Shown one piece after another: positions 34,365 through 42,727 of a stretch of 64,000 nucleotides of DNA; the first letter of the stretch is position 1, and each line of letters starts with the position of its first letter. The notes under the pieces are model-generated. The model saw only the letters and a program-made list of their open reading frames with translations, was not told the origin of the DNA and did no database searches. This DNA is from Chloroflexota bacterium (GTDB lineage Bacteria > Chloroflexota > Anaerolineae > Anaerolineales > Villigracilaceae). The stretch is from contig JACRBJ010000049.1 in NCBI GenBank assembly GCA_016234555.1, forward strand, positions 27,239 through 91,238. The letters run 5' to 3'. The translations under genes were made by a program, and so were the position numbers.

Positions 34365-34435
34365 CACCCTAGCCCTCTCCCGAAGGGAGAGGGGACTTCC
34401 TTCCCCTATTGGGGAAAGGGTTGGGGATGAGGGTG
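34365..34435. repeat. Compound CACCCTAGCCC-type inverted repeat
   Basis: A 71-bp element with CACCCT / AGGGTG ends and two inner hairpins: CCCTCTCCC-GAA-GGGAGAGGG (34373-34393) and TTCCCC-TATT-GGGGAA (34401-34416). It fills the gap between the phosphoesterase and YbhB-fusion genes, just upstream of the former's ribosome site, so it would lie in the intergenic mRNA. Confidence 0.7.
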
Positions 34436-34441
34436 CTTGTT

Positions 34442-36472
34442 TTACTTGAACAGGAAATCGCTGTTCGGAATCTCGGGCATGGGAATCGCCTGTGAGTACA
34501 AGTACGCGCCATCAGGGTGAGACTGGTCACCGAGGAGTTCTGTCCGCAGGGCGGTGAGTTCGGCTTTTTGCGCGTCTGTCAGGGATTGATAGACGCTGGC
34601 AAAGTTGACTGCCATGTTATAGATGACCTCGCCGTCATACGCGCCGTATTGCGCCATGAGCGTGTCCACCGTTGACTGGTTCGTTGCGCTGCCATCCTTG
34701 AACTTGCGCAGTTCAATGGAAATCTGTTCGCGTGCGTCCACCATTCCTTGCAGGGAAGGCTTCTGGCTGTCAACCAGACCCGTAATCAGCGCGGCTTGTT
34801 CGGAGTTCAATTTCTGGAGCATGACTTCGCCCAGGTCGCCCGTCAAATTGGTTGGGATGGAGTAGGTCGGGTCGCTCATGGCTTTGATGTCTTTCAGGTA
34901 GAACGAGCCGAAGTAAGTGCCATGGCGTTCGGGGCAGAAGTACACGTCCGCTTCGACAGAGCCAGCGTACCAACTGTAGAGGTCGGCGGCATAGGTCATC
35001 ACAGCAACCTTATTGTCTCTGTCAAGTCCGCGGATGTCTTCGGGTTCCTGCACTGTGTTCCATTCCTTCATGCCTTTGCCAACCATCGCATCGAAGTAGG
35101 CTTTCTGCTCGATGCTCAGGCTGTTGATGATCTTGCCCATTAACTGTGCCCGCTCGAAACTGATCTGCCCATCGAGTTGATACAACTCTGCCGAGTAGGC
35201 TTTGACCGCTTCCTTGTCCAAGCCTGTTGTGCCTGCGGGGAGGTCGCCATCTACAAGTCGGCGGAAGGCATCCATCAGTACGAAGCGCTTGTATCCGTAG
35301 GCGTTGATGTCGTCCACCTGGCTTTCGGCGAGGGCAACGAGTTGGGCGCGCTGGTCAGCCGTCAGGTTGTTGAGGGTGTTCATTGCCGCACTGGTCAGAA
35401 AGTCGCCCGCGTGTCCCATTTCAGACGGGTCGTTGTCACGCAGGTACTGGAAGCCCCAGAAGTCCGCGACTTTGCCAGGAGGGAAGAAAGAGTCTGAGCC
35501 GAGATCGCCCGTCATGAATGCCAGCGCGTCGTAAGAGATGGTCATGCCTTGCGCCTTGTCGGATGTGGCTTGCTCGATGTTGTAAGCCTGCCCGCCTTGC
35601 TGCCCTTGACCTTGTCCTCCGCCCTGAGCCTGCTGACCCTCTTGCCCATCGCGGTTGGGAGCGCAAGCCAGCCCAGTTTGCTCGGTTTTGCACACGCCCG
35701 AATGCGAACCGTTCTGGTCGGTGAATTCGCAAGCGGAATTTTCAGCCTTGCTGTTGCAGGCGGCGAAGGCTTCTGCGGGGGGAGTCCCGCCACCCTGTCC
35801 CTGGGGTTGTGCTCCAGCCGCTGGTTGTGACGATTGGGCTTGCGGGTCGTCCATTCCCTGCCTTGCATACACGGCGTGCAGTTCAGCGCTCGCGAGGGTG
35901 ATGTCTTTGATGGCATCCAGCAGTACGGCGCGATTCACTTCCGCGGCGGGGACGGACACCTGCGGCTGTGCCGAAAGCGCATACACCGTGTAGATATATT
36001 CCTTGTCTCCGGGTCCTTGTGAGCAGGGCGGGGAGTATTCAACCAGTCCATTGTTGACGTTGTTGCCGAGCGTGCCAATTCCGCTCACGTTTTTCGGCAG
36101 GCTGGTGACGCTGGTGGGGATGTCGTACAGCACCCAATACCAGTGGATGTCATCGGGCGCAGCGACGTGGTGCATGATGACCGCATAACTTTGAGTCCCT
36201 GTGGGCGCTCCGCTCCAAGTCAGTGCGAGGGTGGAGCCGTCGCTGTCGCAGGTGTATTCAACGGGGAGCCTGCCGTCTGCGGGCAGGTCGGGACTGGTGA
36301 GGGTAAAGCCCGAAGCGTTCGTATTTTCCACAGGCTGGTTTATCTGGACGATGGTAGTCGGTTCAGCAGGTGGAACATTCGACGCAGGTTCTGCCGGTGC
36401 TGCGGGTGCTCCGCCACAGGCAGAAAACATCATGCCTAAAATGGTCAAAATCAAAAGCAGTTTGTATCGCAT
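34442..36472 (-). CDS. YbhB/YbcL (PEBP-like) domain lipoprotein fused to a helical domain of unknown function
   Basis: 676 residues. The signal peptide ends in MMFSACGGAPAAP (lipobox). A YbhB/YbcL phosphatidylethanolamine-binding-like domain occupies about residues 50-195 (LPVEYTCDSDGSTLALTWSG, IHWYWVLYDIP, SPPCSQGPGDKEYIYTVYAL). A short Cys-rich segment (ACNSKAENSACEFTDQ, GVCKTEQTGLACAP) and a Gln/Gly-rich spacer follow. The last 370 residues are mainly helical (LTADQRAQLVALAESQVDD, LSIEQKAYFDAMVGKG) and not recognised. The function is unknown; surface ligand binding is likely. ATG 36472 is chosen since the upstream extension lacks a signal peptide and AAAGGA precedes it. Confidence 0.72.
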   Translation of the reverse strand: MRYKLLLILTILGMMFSACGGAPAAPAEPASNVPPAEPTTIVQINQPVENTNASGFTLTSPDLPADGRLPVEYTCDSDGSTLALTWSGAPTGTQSYAVIMHHVAAPDDIHWYWVLYDIPTSVTSLPKNVSGIGTLGNNVNNGLVEYSPPCSQGPGDKEYIYTVYALSAQPQVSVPAAEVNRAVLLDAIKDITLASAELHAVYARQGMDDPQAQSSQPAAGAQPQGQGGGTPPAEAFAACNSKAENSACEFTDQNGSHSGVCKTEQTGLACAPNRDGQEGQQAQGGGQGQGQQGGQAYNIEQATSDKAQGMTISYDALAFMTGDLGSDSFFPPGKVADFWGFQYLRDNDPSEMGHAGDFLTSAAMNTLNNLTADQRAQLVALAESQVDDINAYGYKRFVLMDAFRRLVDGDLPAGTTGLDKEAVKAYSAELYQLDGQISFERAQLMGKIINSLSIEQKAYFDAMVGKGMKEWNTVQEPEDIRGLDRDNKVAVMTYAADLYSWYAGSVEADVYFCPERHGTYFGSFYLKDIKAMSDPTYSIPTNLTGDLGEVMLQKLNSEQAALITGLVDSQKPSLQGMVDAREQISIELRKFKDGSATNQSTVDTLMAQYGAYDGEVIYNMAVNFASVYQSLTDAQKAELTALRTELLGDQSHPDGAYLYSQAIPMPEIPNSDFLFK

Positions 36473-36596
36473 GGTTTGGTTTTCCTTTCCCCCATAAGAT
36501 AGCAAAGAGATGTTCAGAAGTTGTTCAGGCGTTGTTTGGATTGTATTCAGGATGAATGCCGTCTGTGGCATTCATCTGGTGTGTAGCGCAACCCCG

Positions 36597-36653
36597 CTCA
36601 AAGAGTATCCCACTCCGTTGGAGGTTCTGTCGTTCTTTGAGCGGGAGGAATAA
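36597..36653 (+). pseudogene. Remnant of a GH31 gene 3' end
   Basis: The plus strand encodes LKEYPTPLEVLSFFEREE followed by TAA. This matches the last 18 residues of the intact GH31 protein (LKEYPAPLDVLPFFEREG) at 14 positions, and about 55 of 65 nucleotides match 29130-29194, including the first bases after the stop. No upstream GH31 sequence remains beyond a doubtful 10-15 bp. It lies in the 261-bp gap 36473-36733. The rest of that gap holds a GC-rich hairpin (CCCGCCGC / GCGGCGGG, about 36675-36715) and no gene. Confidence 0.75.
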
Positions 36654-36733
36654 TCGAAAACAAAATGCTCCCGCCGCAGTCCTTTGCGAAGCACCCCTGT
36701 GGGGCGGCGGGGACATTACCAGGAGCGGAGGTG

Positions 36734-38512
36734 TTATAGATACGTCGCCTCGGCGAATTTGCGGTTGAAGTTCGGCATGGTGGCAAGTTCGATATAGCCA
36801 TCCTGTTTGGCGATTTTTTCGGCTTCGGCGCGCTGGGATTGGGAAATCAACGCGAGGCGCGCGCCCGTGCCGGCGGCGTTGCCGACCTGCTTGAATCGTT
36901 CCAGCGGAAGTGGTGGCAACATGCCAATGATAACCGCGCTTTCCACATTGATGAACGTGCCAAATGCGCCGGCAATGATCACCTGCTCGATGTCGCTTTC
37001 TTGAATCCCTTCGGCTTGAACCAGCGCCTGAATCCCAAGACGAATGGCGGCTTTCGCCAGTTGCAGTTCGCGGACGTCCTTTTGCAAGAGGATGACTGGT
37101 TCCTGCCCTTCGCGTTCAGCGAGGACAAATTCAGCCGCGCCGCTTTGCCCGCGAACAAGCGGATGCCCACCCATCCTCCCGTTTTTATCCAGTACATTGT
37201 TCAATCGCAGTTGAGCGACTACGTCCAGCAATCCCGAACCGCAGATGCCGACGGGCGCTTCGCCGCCGATGGTTTGAATCTCCAACTTTCCATCGGACAG
37301 GCGGACATGCTCGATTGCACCGGGCGCGGCGCGCATCCCAAATTTGATGTGCGCCCCTTCGAAGGCGGGACCCGAAGCGCACGAGACGCTGGTCATGCGT
37401 CCGCGATGGTTGAGGCAGATTTCGGTGTTCGTGCCGATATCGATTGCCAGCATGGTTTTCTCCGCCTGCGCAATGCGGACAGCCAGCAGCATGGCGACGT
37501 GATCCGCGCCGACGTAGCCGGCGATGTTTGGCAAAAGATGCACATACGCACCGGGGGCAATCTTCAAATCAAGATCACGCGCTTTTACGGCGATGGCGGA
37601 TTGCATGGCTGGCACATAGGGGGAAAGTCCCAGTTGCGAGACCGGCAGCCGCAGGAAGAGGTGGTGAATTGCTGTGTTACCCACCACCACCGCTTCGACG
37701 ATCTGCATTGGGCTGGCATTGACTTCCGCGCATAACTCGGCGGCAAGCTGGCCAAGTGCTTCAGTTAGCAGGTATTGTAATTTCGCCGCGTTCTCGGCAC
37801 TCTTGCTGGCGGCGGCGATGCGGGTGACAACGTCTTCGCCGTAGGAGATTTGCGGGTTCATCATGCCCTTCGACGCCAGCGTTTTTCCGCTTTCCAAATC
37901 GAGCAGATACCCCGCGATCTTCGTCGTGCCGATGTCCACGGCAAGACCGAGCCATTTTATTTCAGGCGCGTCGAGGGCAATAATCTCTGCCCCGCGCAGG
38001 GCTACGGAGACCTGCCAATTCAGGTCACGCAGTTTTTGGGAAAGGGTTTGCTGGAGGGAAAAATCAATCGTGCCGACGGGGAGGCCGAGAGAAGCCCAAA
38101 GGTTGGATTCGTCCGAGATGGGCGAATCAAGCGTCGGGGCGGAAAGAATCGCTGTCAGCCCGCGGACGGCTGGTTCGGGGACGACGTCCACCTCCAAGCC
38201 TTCTACCTGAGTCCGCTGGGGAGCGGTCAACGATTCGGGCGGGACGTGCAGGCTGACGTCGCTACGTGGATATGCCCGACAGGCGAGTCGATAGCCTTGG
38301 GCGAGTTCGTTCTGGCTGAGGGCGGATTCTTCGTCGGGGGTGGGCGGAGTGACCTGTCCGCTGACGACCTGCACCTTGCAGCGGTTACAACTGCCCACGC
38401 CGCCGCAAACGCTGACGAGGTCGACGCTCAGTTCGCGGGCGCAATCCAGCAGGGATTGGTTCTTGCTGAAAACGCCGCGCCGTCCAACGGGTTGGAAGTC
38501 AATATAAAACAT
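36734..38512 (-). CDS. Corrinoid reductive activator, RACo/RamA-like (2Fe-2S plus ASKHA domain)
   Basis: 592 residues. An N-terminal plant-type ferredoxin domain has Cys36-X5-Cys42-X2-Cys45 (SVCGGVGSCNRCKVQV) and Cys78 in YRLACRA. A linker precedes an actin-like ATPase domain with LAVDIGTTKIAGYLLDLESG and MLAIDIGTNTEICLN. Such proteins reduce inactive Co(II) corrinoid proteins to Co(I) at the cost of ATP, restarting methyl transfer. AAGGAG precedes ATG 38512; the open frame continues upstream to 38920 only because it overlaps the MFS gene out of frame. It lies 38 bp downstream of the MFS gene in the methyl-transfer cluster. Confidence 0.9.
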   Translation of the reverse strand: MFYIDFQPVGRRGVFSKNQSLLDCARELSVDLVSVCGGVGSCNRCKVQVVSGQVTPPTPDEESALSQNELAQGYRLACRAYPRSDVSLHVPPESLTAPQRTQVEGLEVDVVPEPAVRGLTAILSAPTLDSPISDESNLWASLGLPVGTIDFSLQQTLSQKLRDLNWQVSVALRGAEIIALDAPEIKWLGLAVDIGTTKIAGYLLDLESGKTLASKGMMNPQISYGEDVVTRIAAASKSAENAAKLQYLLTEALGQLAAELCAEVNASPMQIVEAVVVGNTAIHHLFLRLPVSQLGLSPYVPAMQSAIAVKARDLDLKIAPGAYVHLLPNIAGYVGADHVAMLLAVRIAQAEKTMLAIDIGTNTEICLNHRGRMTSVSCASGPAFEGAHIKFGMRAAPGAIEHVRLSDGKLEIQTIGGEAPVGICGSGLLDVVAQLRLNNVLDKNGRMGGHPLVRGQSGAAEFVLAEREGQEPVILLQKDVRELQLAKAAIRLGIQALVQAEGIQESDIEQVIIAGAFGTFINVESAVIIGMLPPLPLERFKQVGNAAGTGARLALISQSQRAEAEKIAKQDGYIELATMPNFNRKFAEATYL

Positions 38513-38550
38513 CGGGGAAATGCTCCTTGGCGATGACCGATGATACCAGT

Positions 38551-39756
38551 TTATTTGACTTTGACCATCCAGCCGCTGACGAATCCGAGCAGGCAGAAGG
38601 GAATCAGCAGGGTTCCCGCCGTAACCCAGCCCAGCCTGCCGGTCATCTCGCTGAAGAAGATCGGTCCCAGCAGTTGACCGAAATTCTGACCGAGCAGTAT
38701 GACCGCCAATCCCAGACCTGCCCATTCGGGTTTCCGCATGATTTCCGGGGCGGCGGCGAACGTCGCTGTTGGAACGGCTCCCAGAAGCAATCCCTGAAAA
38801 ATCATGAGGGCGGAGATTTGCCAGCCGATGACGCGAAAGGGAAGGGCAAACAGCGCCGCCAATGCCAGAAAAGGCAGCGAGAAAAACAGCCGGCGTGAGC
38901 CAGCCCGGTCGGAGAGCCATCCAGCCGCGGGCGACGAAAACAGAATCACAAGAGTGGCAATGCTGGATATAAAGGCAGCCTGTCCCAGCGGGTAGCTTCG
39001 CACTTCATTGAGAAACGTGGGATAGTAGGTTGACAGCGCCGACATGGAAAAGTTCATGCACGCAAATGCCAGGGCAAGCAGCCAGATGTTTCGATTTGCC
39101 AGCGCCTGTCCCAGCCTGGGCGCGGACTGGGGCTGTGAACCTGCCTGATTGGATGACGGCGGGCGGGTGACCAGCAAACCGGAGAGTACCATCATCAAAA
39201 CCGCAAAACCCGCGCCAGCCCACCAGACGGACTGCCAGCCGAGCGAGGATGCCATCATCGGCGCCAGGTTGTAGATCACCACCGCGCCAATCGGAAACCA
39301 GGTCGCCCAAATTCCCATCGGAGTTCCCTGTTTGTCGGGAGGAAACCACATGGCAATCGTTGCAGGCGCAGCCACGCCCATCAGCCCCATTCCCAAACCT
39401 TCAACGACGCGGCTGCCCAACAGGACGGTAAAACCGGTTGCGAAAGCCCCGATGCCCGCGCCGGCCGCCATGAGACTCAGGGAAATGAGCAGCGTTGCTT
39501 TGGGTCCCAGCCGCTGCAAGATGACGCCTGTTGGCAGGGACAACGCCATCCCGATCATGGCGATGATGGACATCAGCAGTCCAGCCTGTGTCAGGTTGAT
39601 CTGCAACCCCCGCATCAGCACGGGCATGATGGGGGGAATCTTGAGTTGGTTGAACGGGACGACGACGCTTGCGAAATAGACAACGGCAAGAATGACCCAG
39701 GCATAAGGGGCGACGGGGGATTTTTCCTGGGCGGGGACAGGCTGGGGGTTGGTCAT
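38551..39756 (-). CDS. MFS transporter in the methyl-transfer cluster
   Basis: 401 residues with about twelve hydrophobic helices. The loop between helices 2 and 3 reads GVILQRLGPKATLLISLSL (MFS motif A-like), and RVVEGLGMGLMGVAAPATIA is followed by MWFPPDKQGTPMGIW, a segment common in NarK/OxlT/CynX-like organic-anion carriers. A soluble Pro-rich N-terminus (NPQPVPAQEKSP) precedes the first helix. It is likely to import the methylated substrate or export the demethylated product of the surrounding cluster. Substrate unknown. A 38-bp palindrome lies just upstream. Confidence 0.85.
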   Translation of the reverse strand: MTNPQPVPAQEKSPVAPYAWVILAVVYFASVVVPFNQLKIPPIMPVLMRGLQINLTQAGLLMSIIAMIGMALSLPTGVILQRLGPKATLLISLSLMAAGAGIGAFATGFTVLLGSRVVEGLGMGLMGVAAPATIAMWFPPDKQGTPMGIWATWFPIGAVVIYNLAPMMASSLGWQSVWWAGAGFAVLMMVLSGLLVTRPPSSNQAGSQPQSAPRLGQALANRNIWLLALAFACMNFSMSALSTYYPTFLNEVRSYPLGQAAFISSIATLVILFSSPAAGWLSDRAGSRRLFFSLPFLALAALFALPFRVIGWQISALMIFQGLLLGAVPTATFAAAPEIMRKPEWAGLGLAVILLGQNFGQLLGPIFFSEMTGRLGWVTAGTLLIPFCLLGFVSGWMVKVK

Positions 39757-39790
39757 GTAAATTCCAGATTGGGACGTGAGGTGATGATTA

Positions 39791-39828
39791 AGATTATGGG
39801 TTCAAGCCCGGGCTTGAACCCATAATCT
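39791..39828. repeat. 38-bp perfect palindrome
   Basis: Two perfect 19-bp arms with no spacer (first arm AGATTATGGGTTCAAGCCC). It lies between the methyltransferase gene (39856) and the MFS gene (39756), both on the minus strand. It could fold as an mRNA hairpin that uncouples the two genes, or be a palindromic mobile repeat. No U-run follows. Confidence 0.85.
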
Positions 39829-39855
39829 GTCATACGGATGGGAATTCGGTCGTGG

Positions 39856-41181
39856 TTACTTCTTGACCGAATCCATGAAGGCGCGCAGCTTTTCGTCGGT
39901 AGTGTTTTCGAAGTAGCAGCCGTGAGCCATGATGTACGATTTGCCATCGAACAATTCCACCAGATCGGCGCAGTAGGCGCGGACTTCGTCGGTGGTGCCA
40001 GCCGCCATCAGCGAGGCGGGGACGTTCCCGGCGATGATGTGCTTGTCGCTCAGGACTTCCTTCACCCGCTTCATGTCGGTCTTGTCGAAGTGGCAGACCA
40101 GCGATTTTTCTGGCATCTCCGCCAGGTATTCCAGACGGGTGTTGTAGGAGCCTTCGATGAACAGGTAACTGGTGATGCCTTCCTCGTACAGCGCCATCAT
40201 GCATTGTTTCCATGTGGGCCAGTAGAACTTCTCGAACTGCTCCTTCGACATGAAGCCGTCCGCGCCTTTGTGCAGCACGTACAGCACGGAGGGGGCGCCG
40301 TTCCGGTCACTGGCATTGATAATGGCGTTGATCAGGACGGGCACATAGGCTTCGCAGGCTGCCAGCAAATCATTCGGGCGGCGGTACATATCCGTCAGGA
40401 TGCCCTTGGTACCGCGCACGGTATCGCCAAGATAATCAAAGGGCGTCTTGGCAATATTGTAGCCCATGCCAGGGAAGCCAGCGCCGGCAATCATCGCGCC
40501 TGTCTGACCGACAACCGCCAGCATCTTCATCAATTCATCGCCGGCTTCCATCAGGGTTTTCAGCATAGCCTGGAAAGGCGGCAGCCCAAATGGCACCATC
40601 AGGTCGATGATGTCAACGTTTTCCGAGACGCGGGGGAGTTCCGTCAGCATTGCCAGCGGCGCAAGCGTCGGCATCACGCGCGGCAGGTATTTTTTCATCC
40701 AGAAGTTGGTGGGGTCGGCGGCGAACTCTTTATATTCATCGCCCGACATATATTCGCCTTCCACCGCCTGGATCGTCAGATAATCGGGCAGCTTTTGCCC
40801 GCCCCAAATATAGGATTTGTAACCCAGCATATCCATCACTTTGCCGGGATACGGAAGAGGTCCAACAGAGACATCCGGTTGGAATTCGTTGTGGAACTCC
40901 AGAAGGGGAGTGCGCAGTTTCTCATGGTTGTAAACCATGTCCTTGCCTTGAATCCCCTTACGGCGCACCACATATTCATTGACGCCCAGGAAAAGGTCGG
41001 CAAGCGGGCGGTCATGCGGTTCCATATCGTAGATTTTGCGCAGGCGTTCGATGCGTTCCTTGTAGTTGGCTTCCGCTGTGGGGCTGATGAACGGCACCGG
41101 GGCATTTTGCCACGCATCCAGGCGGGCTTTGCGCCTTTCGAGTGGCGACATTTTGTTCCAATTATCGGGTTTGGTAAACAT
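39856..41181 (-). CDS. UroD-family corrinoid methyltransferase (substrate side)
   Basis: 441 residues. The UroD-type barrel has a long N-terminal region and family segments GQTGAMIAGAGFPGMGYN and KGADGFMSKEQFEKFYWPTW. The active-site strand reads YLFIEGSYNTRLEYL (Glu343) where MtaA has His-x-Cys, followed by SLVCHFDKTDM and the late SYIMAHGCYFENTTDEK (Cys422). This pattern resembles O-demethylase methyltransferases of acetogens more than MtaA. It probably moves a methyl group from the substrate to the corrinoid protein encoded immediately upstream (10 bp gap). AAGAGGTG precedes the ATG. The methyl donor is unknown. Confidence 0.8.
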   Translation of the reverse strand: MFTKPDNWNKMSPLERRKARLDAWQNAPVPFISPTAEANYKERIERLRKIYDMEPHDRPLADLFLGVNEYVVRRKGIQGKDMVYNHEKLRTPLLEFHNEFQPDVSVGPLPYPGKVMDMLGYKSYIWGGQKLPDYLTIQAVEGEYMSGDEYKEFAADPTNFWMKKYLPRVMPTLAPLAMLTELPRVSENVDIIDLMVPFGLPPFQAMLKTLMEAGDELMKMLAVVGQTGAMIAGAGFPGMGYNIAKTPFDYLGDTVRGTKGILTDMYRRPNDLLAACEAYVPVLINAIINASDRNGAPSVLYVLHKGADGFMSKEQFEKFYWPTWKQCMMALYEEGITSYLFIEGSYNTRLEYLAEMPEKSLVCHFDKTDMKRVKEVLSDKHIIAGNVPASLMAAGTTDEVRAYCADLVELFDGKSYIMAHGCYFENTTDEKLRAFMDSVKK

Positions 41182-41191
41182 GATTCACCTC

Positions 41192-41812
41192 TTATGCCCA
41201 GCTTTTGGCGATGGCGACGGCTGCCATGGCATCCTTGCCATAGGCGTCCGCGCCGGTGTACTGGCGGATTTGCTCGTCGATTTGTCCGCCGCCGATCATG
41301 ACCTTGACGTCGGTCAGCCCGGCATCCTTCAGCGCCTGAACGGTGAACTTCATCGGGTCGAATGCCAGGGTCAGGAATCCGCTCAAGCCGACGATCTTCG
41401 CGCCGGTCTGCTTGACCGCTTCGACGAACTTGGCGGGTGGCGCATCCACGCCCAAATCTGTCACCTCGAAGCCGTTGATGTCGAGCATGAAGCCGACAAT
41501 GTCCTTGGCAATGTCATGGATGTCGCCCTGCACGGTTCCCAACACGACCTTGCCAAGTTTCTTGCCCTCGCCAGCCTGTTGAATGCGCGGCTTGACAACA
41601 GCGGAAATCTGACCGAGGATGTCCCCAGCCAGCATCAACTCCGGGATGAAACTCTCCCCGGTTTCGAAACGCCTGCCGATGATGCCCATTGCTTCGCGGC
41701 ACGCATCCAATATCTGCACAGGGTCGGTGCCTGAATCGAGCAACTTCCTGGTGATTTCCACGGCGTCGCCTTCACGCATTTCGGTGATGGCTTCTATCAG
41801 TTCCTTTGACAT
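41192..41812 (-). CDS. Corrinoid (B12)-binding methyl-carrier protein with altered base-off motif
   Basis: 206 residues, the normal size. An N-terminal helical cap domain (1-85) precedes a B12-binding Rossmann domain with GTVQGDIHDIAKDIVGFML, VGLSGFLTLAF and KVMIGGGQID. The cobalt ligand His99 and the Asp before it are present, but the last residue of the D-x-H-x-x-G motif is Ala102. The second corrinoid protein of the locus (44332) has the normal Gly. It would carry the methyl group between the UroD-type and pterin-type methyltransferases encoded on either side. AAAGGAG precedes the start. Confidence 0.9.
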   Translation of the reverse strand: MSKELIEAITEMREGDAVEITRKLLDSGTDPVQILDACREAMGIIGRRFETGESFIPELMLAGDILGQISAVVKPRIQQAGEGKKLGKVVLGTVQGDIHDIAKDIVGFMLDINGFEVTDLGVDAPPAKFVEAVKQTGAKIVGLSGFLTLAFDPMKFTVQALKDAGLTDVKVMIGGGQIDEQIRQYTGADAYGKDAMAAVAIAKSWA

Positions 41813-41861
41813 GGTTTCTCCTTTTGTTATTTTTTCCGGCGGTATTGTCCCGCCTAAATGT

Positions 41862-42668
41862 CTATTCAGCAGGCTTGTCGAAGATGCCCTTGCGCGAGGC
41901 GCGGATGTAGTTCAGGCAGTGCGCGTCGCGTCCCAGAACCAGCTCGGTTGCCAGAATGGCGGCTTGGATTTCACGGTCGAGCGGATCGAGGATGGCGGAG
42001 TCGAGTCCAGCCTGGATGGCGAGGCTGAGGAAATAGCGATTGACAAACGACCGGGCTGGCAGCCCAAACGAGATATTGCTCAACCCGATGGTGAGGTGCG
42101 CTTCGGGATATTCCTGCCGTACCCGCATCATGGTTTCGAAGGCGATCATCCCGCTCTTTGTGTTGGTCGAGATGGTCATCGCCAGCGGGTCGAAATACAA
42201 ATTTGAATCGGGGATGCCGCGCGCGCGGGTCTCAGTGATGATCTTGGTGATGACCTCGAAACGCTTCTCGCTGGTTTCGGGGATTTTCTTCTCATCCATT
42301 GCCAGCGCAACGACGGGACATTTGTGTTCCGCCACGATGGGCAGAATGTTAGTCAGGCGTTCCGGTTCGCCGCTGATGGAGTTGATCATGGGCGTCTTGT
42401 TGACCGACTTGATGGCAACCTGCAACGCCTTCGGGTTGGCGCTGTCGAGCGAGAGCGGCGTATCCACCGCCGATTGGACGGTTTCGATCAACCAAACCAG
42501 GTCGGCGGGTTCCTTGTCGGGATGAGTCCCAGCGTTGACATCCAGCCAGGTCGAGCCGGCATCAGCCTGTTTCTTCGCCAGGTCTTTGATGAAATCCGCA
42601 TCCCGTTCGGCGATGGCTTGCGCCACCCGCTTACGGGTCCCGTTGATTTTTTCTCCGATGATTTTCAT
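41862..42668 (-). CDS. Methyltetrahydrofolate:corrinoid methyltransferase (pterin-binding, DHPS-like)
   Basis: 268 residues with the pterin-binding TIM-barrel fold of MetH/AcsE/MtgA. It begins MKIIGEKINGTRKRV, and has ADAGSTWLDVNAGTHPDKE (the conserved Asn/Asp pterin pocket), LSLDSANPKALQ, NSISGE and LTIGLSNISFGLP. It should pass the methyl group from the methyl-corrinoid protein to tetrahydrofolate, connecting the cluster with fhs and the C1 pathway. ATG 42668 is preferred to 42707 because homologues start at MxIIGE(K/R)IN and GAGGCG lies upstream. Confidence 0.9.
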   Translation of the reverse strand: MKIIGEKINGTRKRVAQAIAERDADFIKDLAKKQADAGSTWLDVNAGTHPDKEPADLVWLIETVQSAVDTPLSLDSANPKALQVAIKSVNKTPMINSISGEPERLTNILPIVAEHKCPVVALAMDEKKIPETSEKRFEVITKIITETRARGIPDSNLYFDPLAMTISTNTKSGMIAFETMMRVRQEYPEAHLTIGLSNISFGLPARSFVNRYFLSLAIQAGLDSAILDPLDREIQAAILATELVLGRDAHCLNYIRASRKGIFDKPAE

Positions 42669-42689
42669 GGACGCCTCGATTAAGAATAC

Positions 42690-42727
42690 AATTAATCCCA
42701 AAGGCATGCAAGCCTTCGGGATTAATT
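42690..42727. terminator. Hairpin between DUF1638 and pterin methyltransferase genes
   Basis: AATTAATCCCAAAGGC pairs with GCCTTCGGGATTAATT (one A-C mismatch), 6-nt loop. It contains the DUF1638 stop codon. It is stable but lies inside the operon, so it may control or protect the mRNA. Confidence 0.6.

Noticed and set aside
38513..38920. N-terminal extension of the corrinoid activator by 136 codons
   Set aside because: This part is out of frame within the MFS gene, while AAGGAG before 38512 and the ferredoxin motif directly after it define the start.
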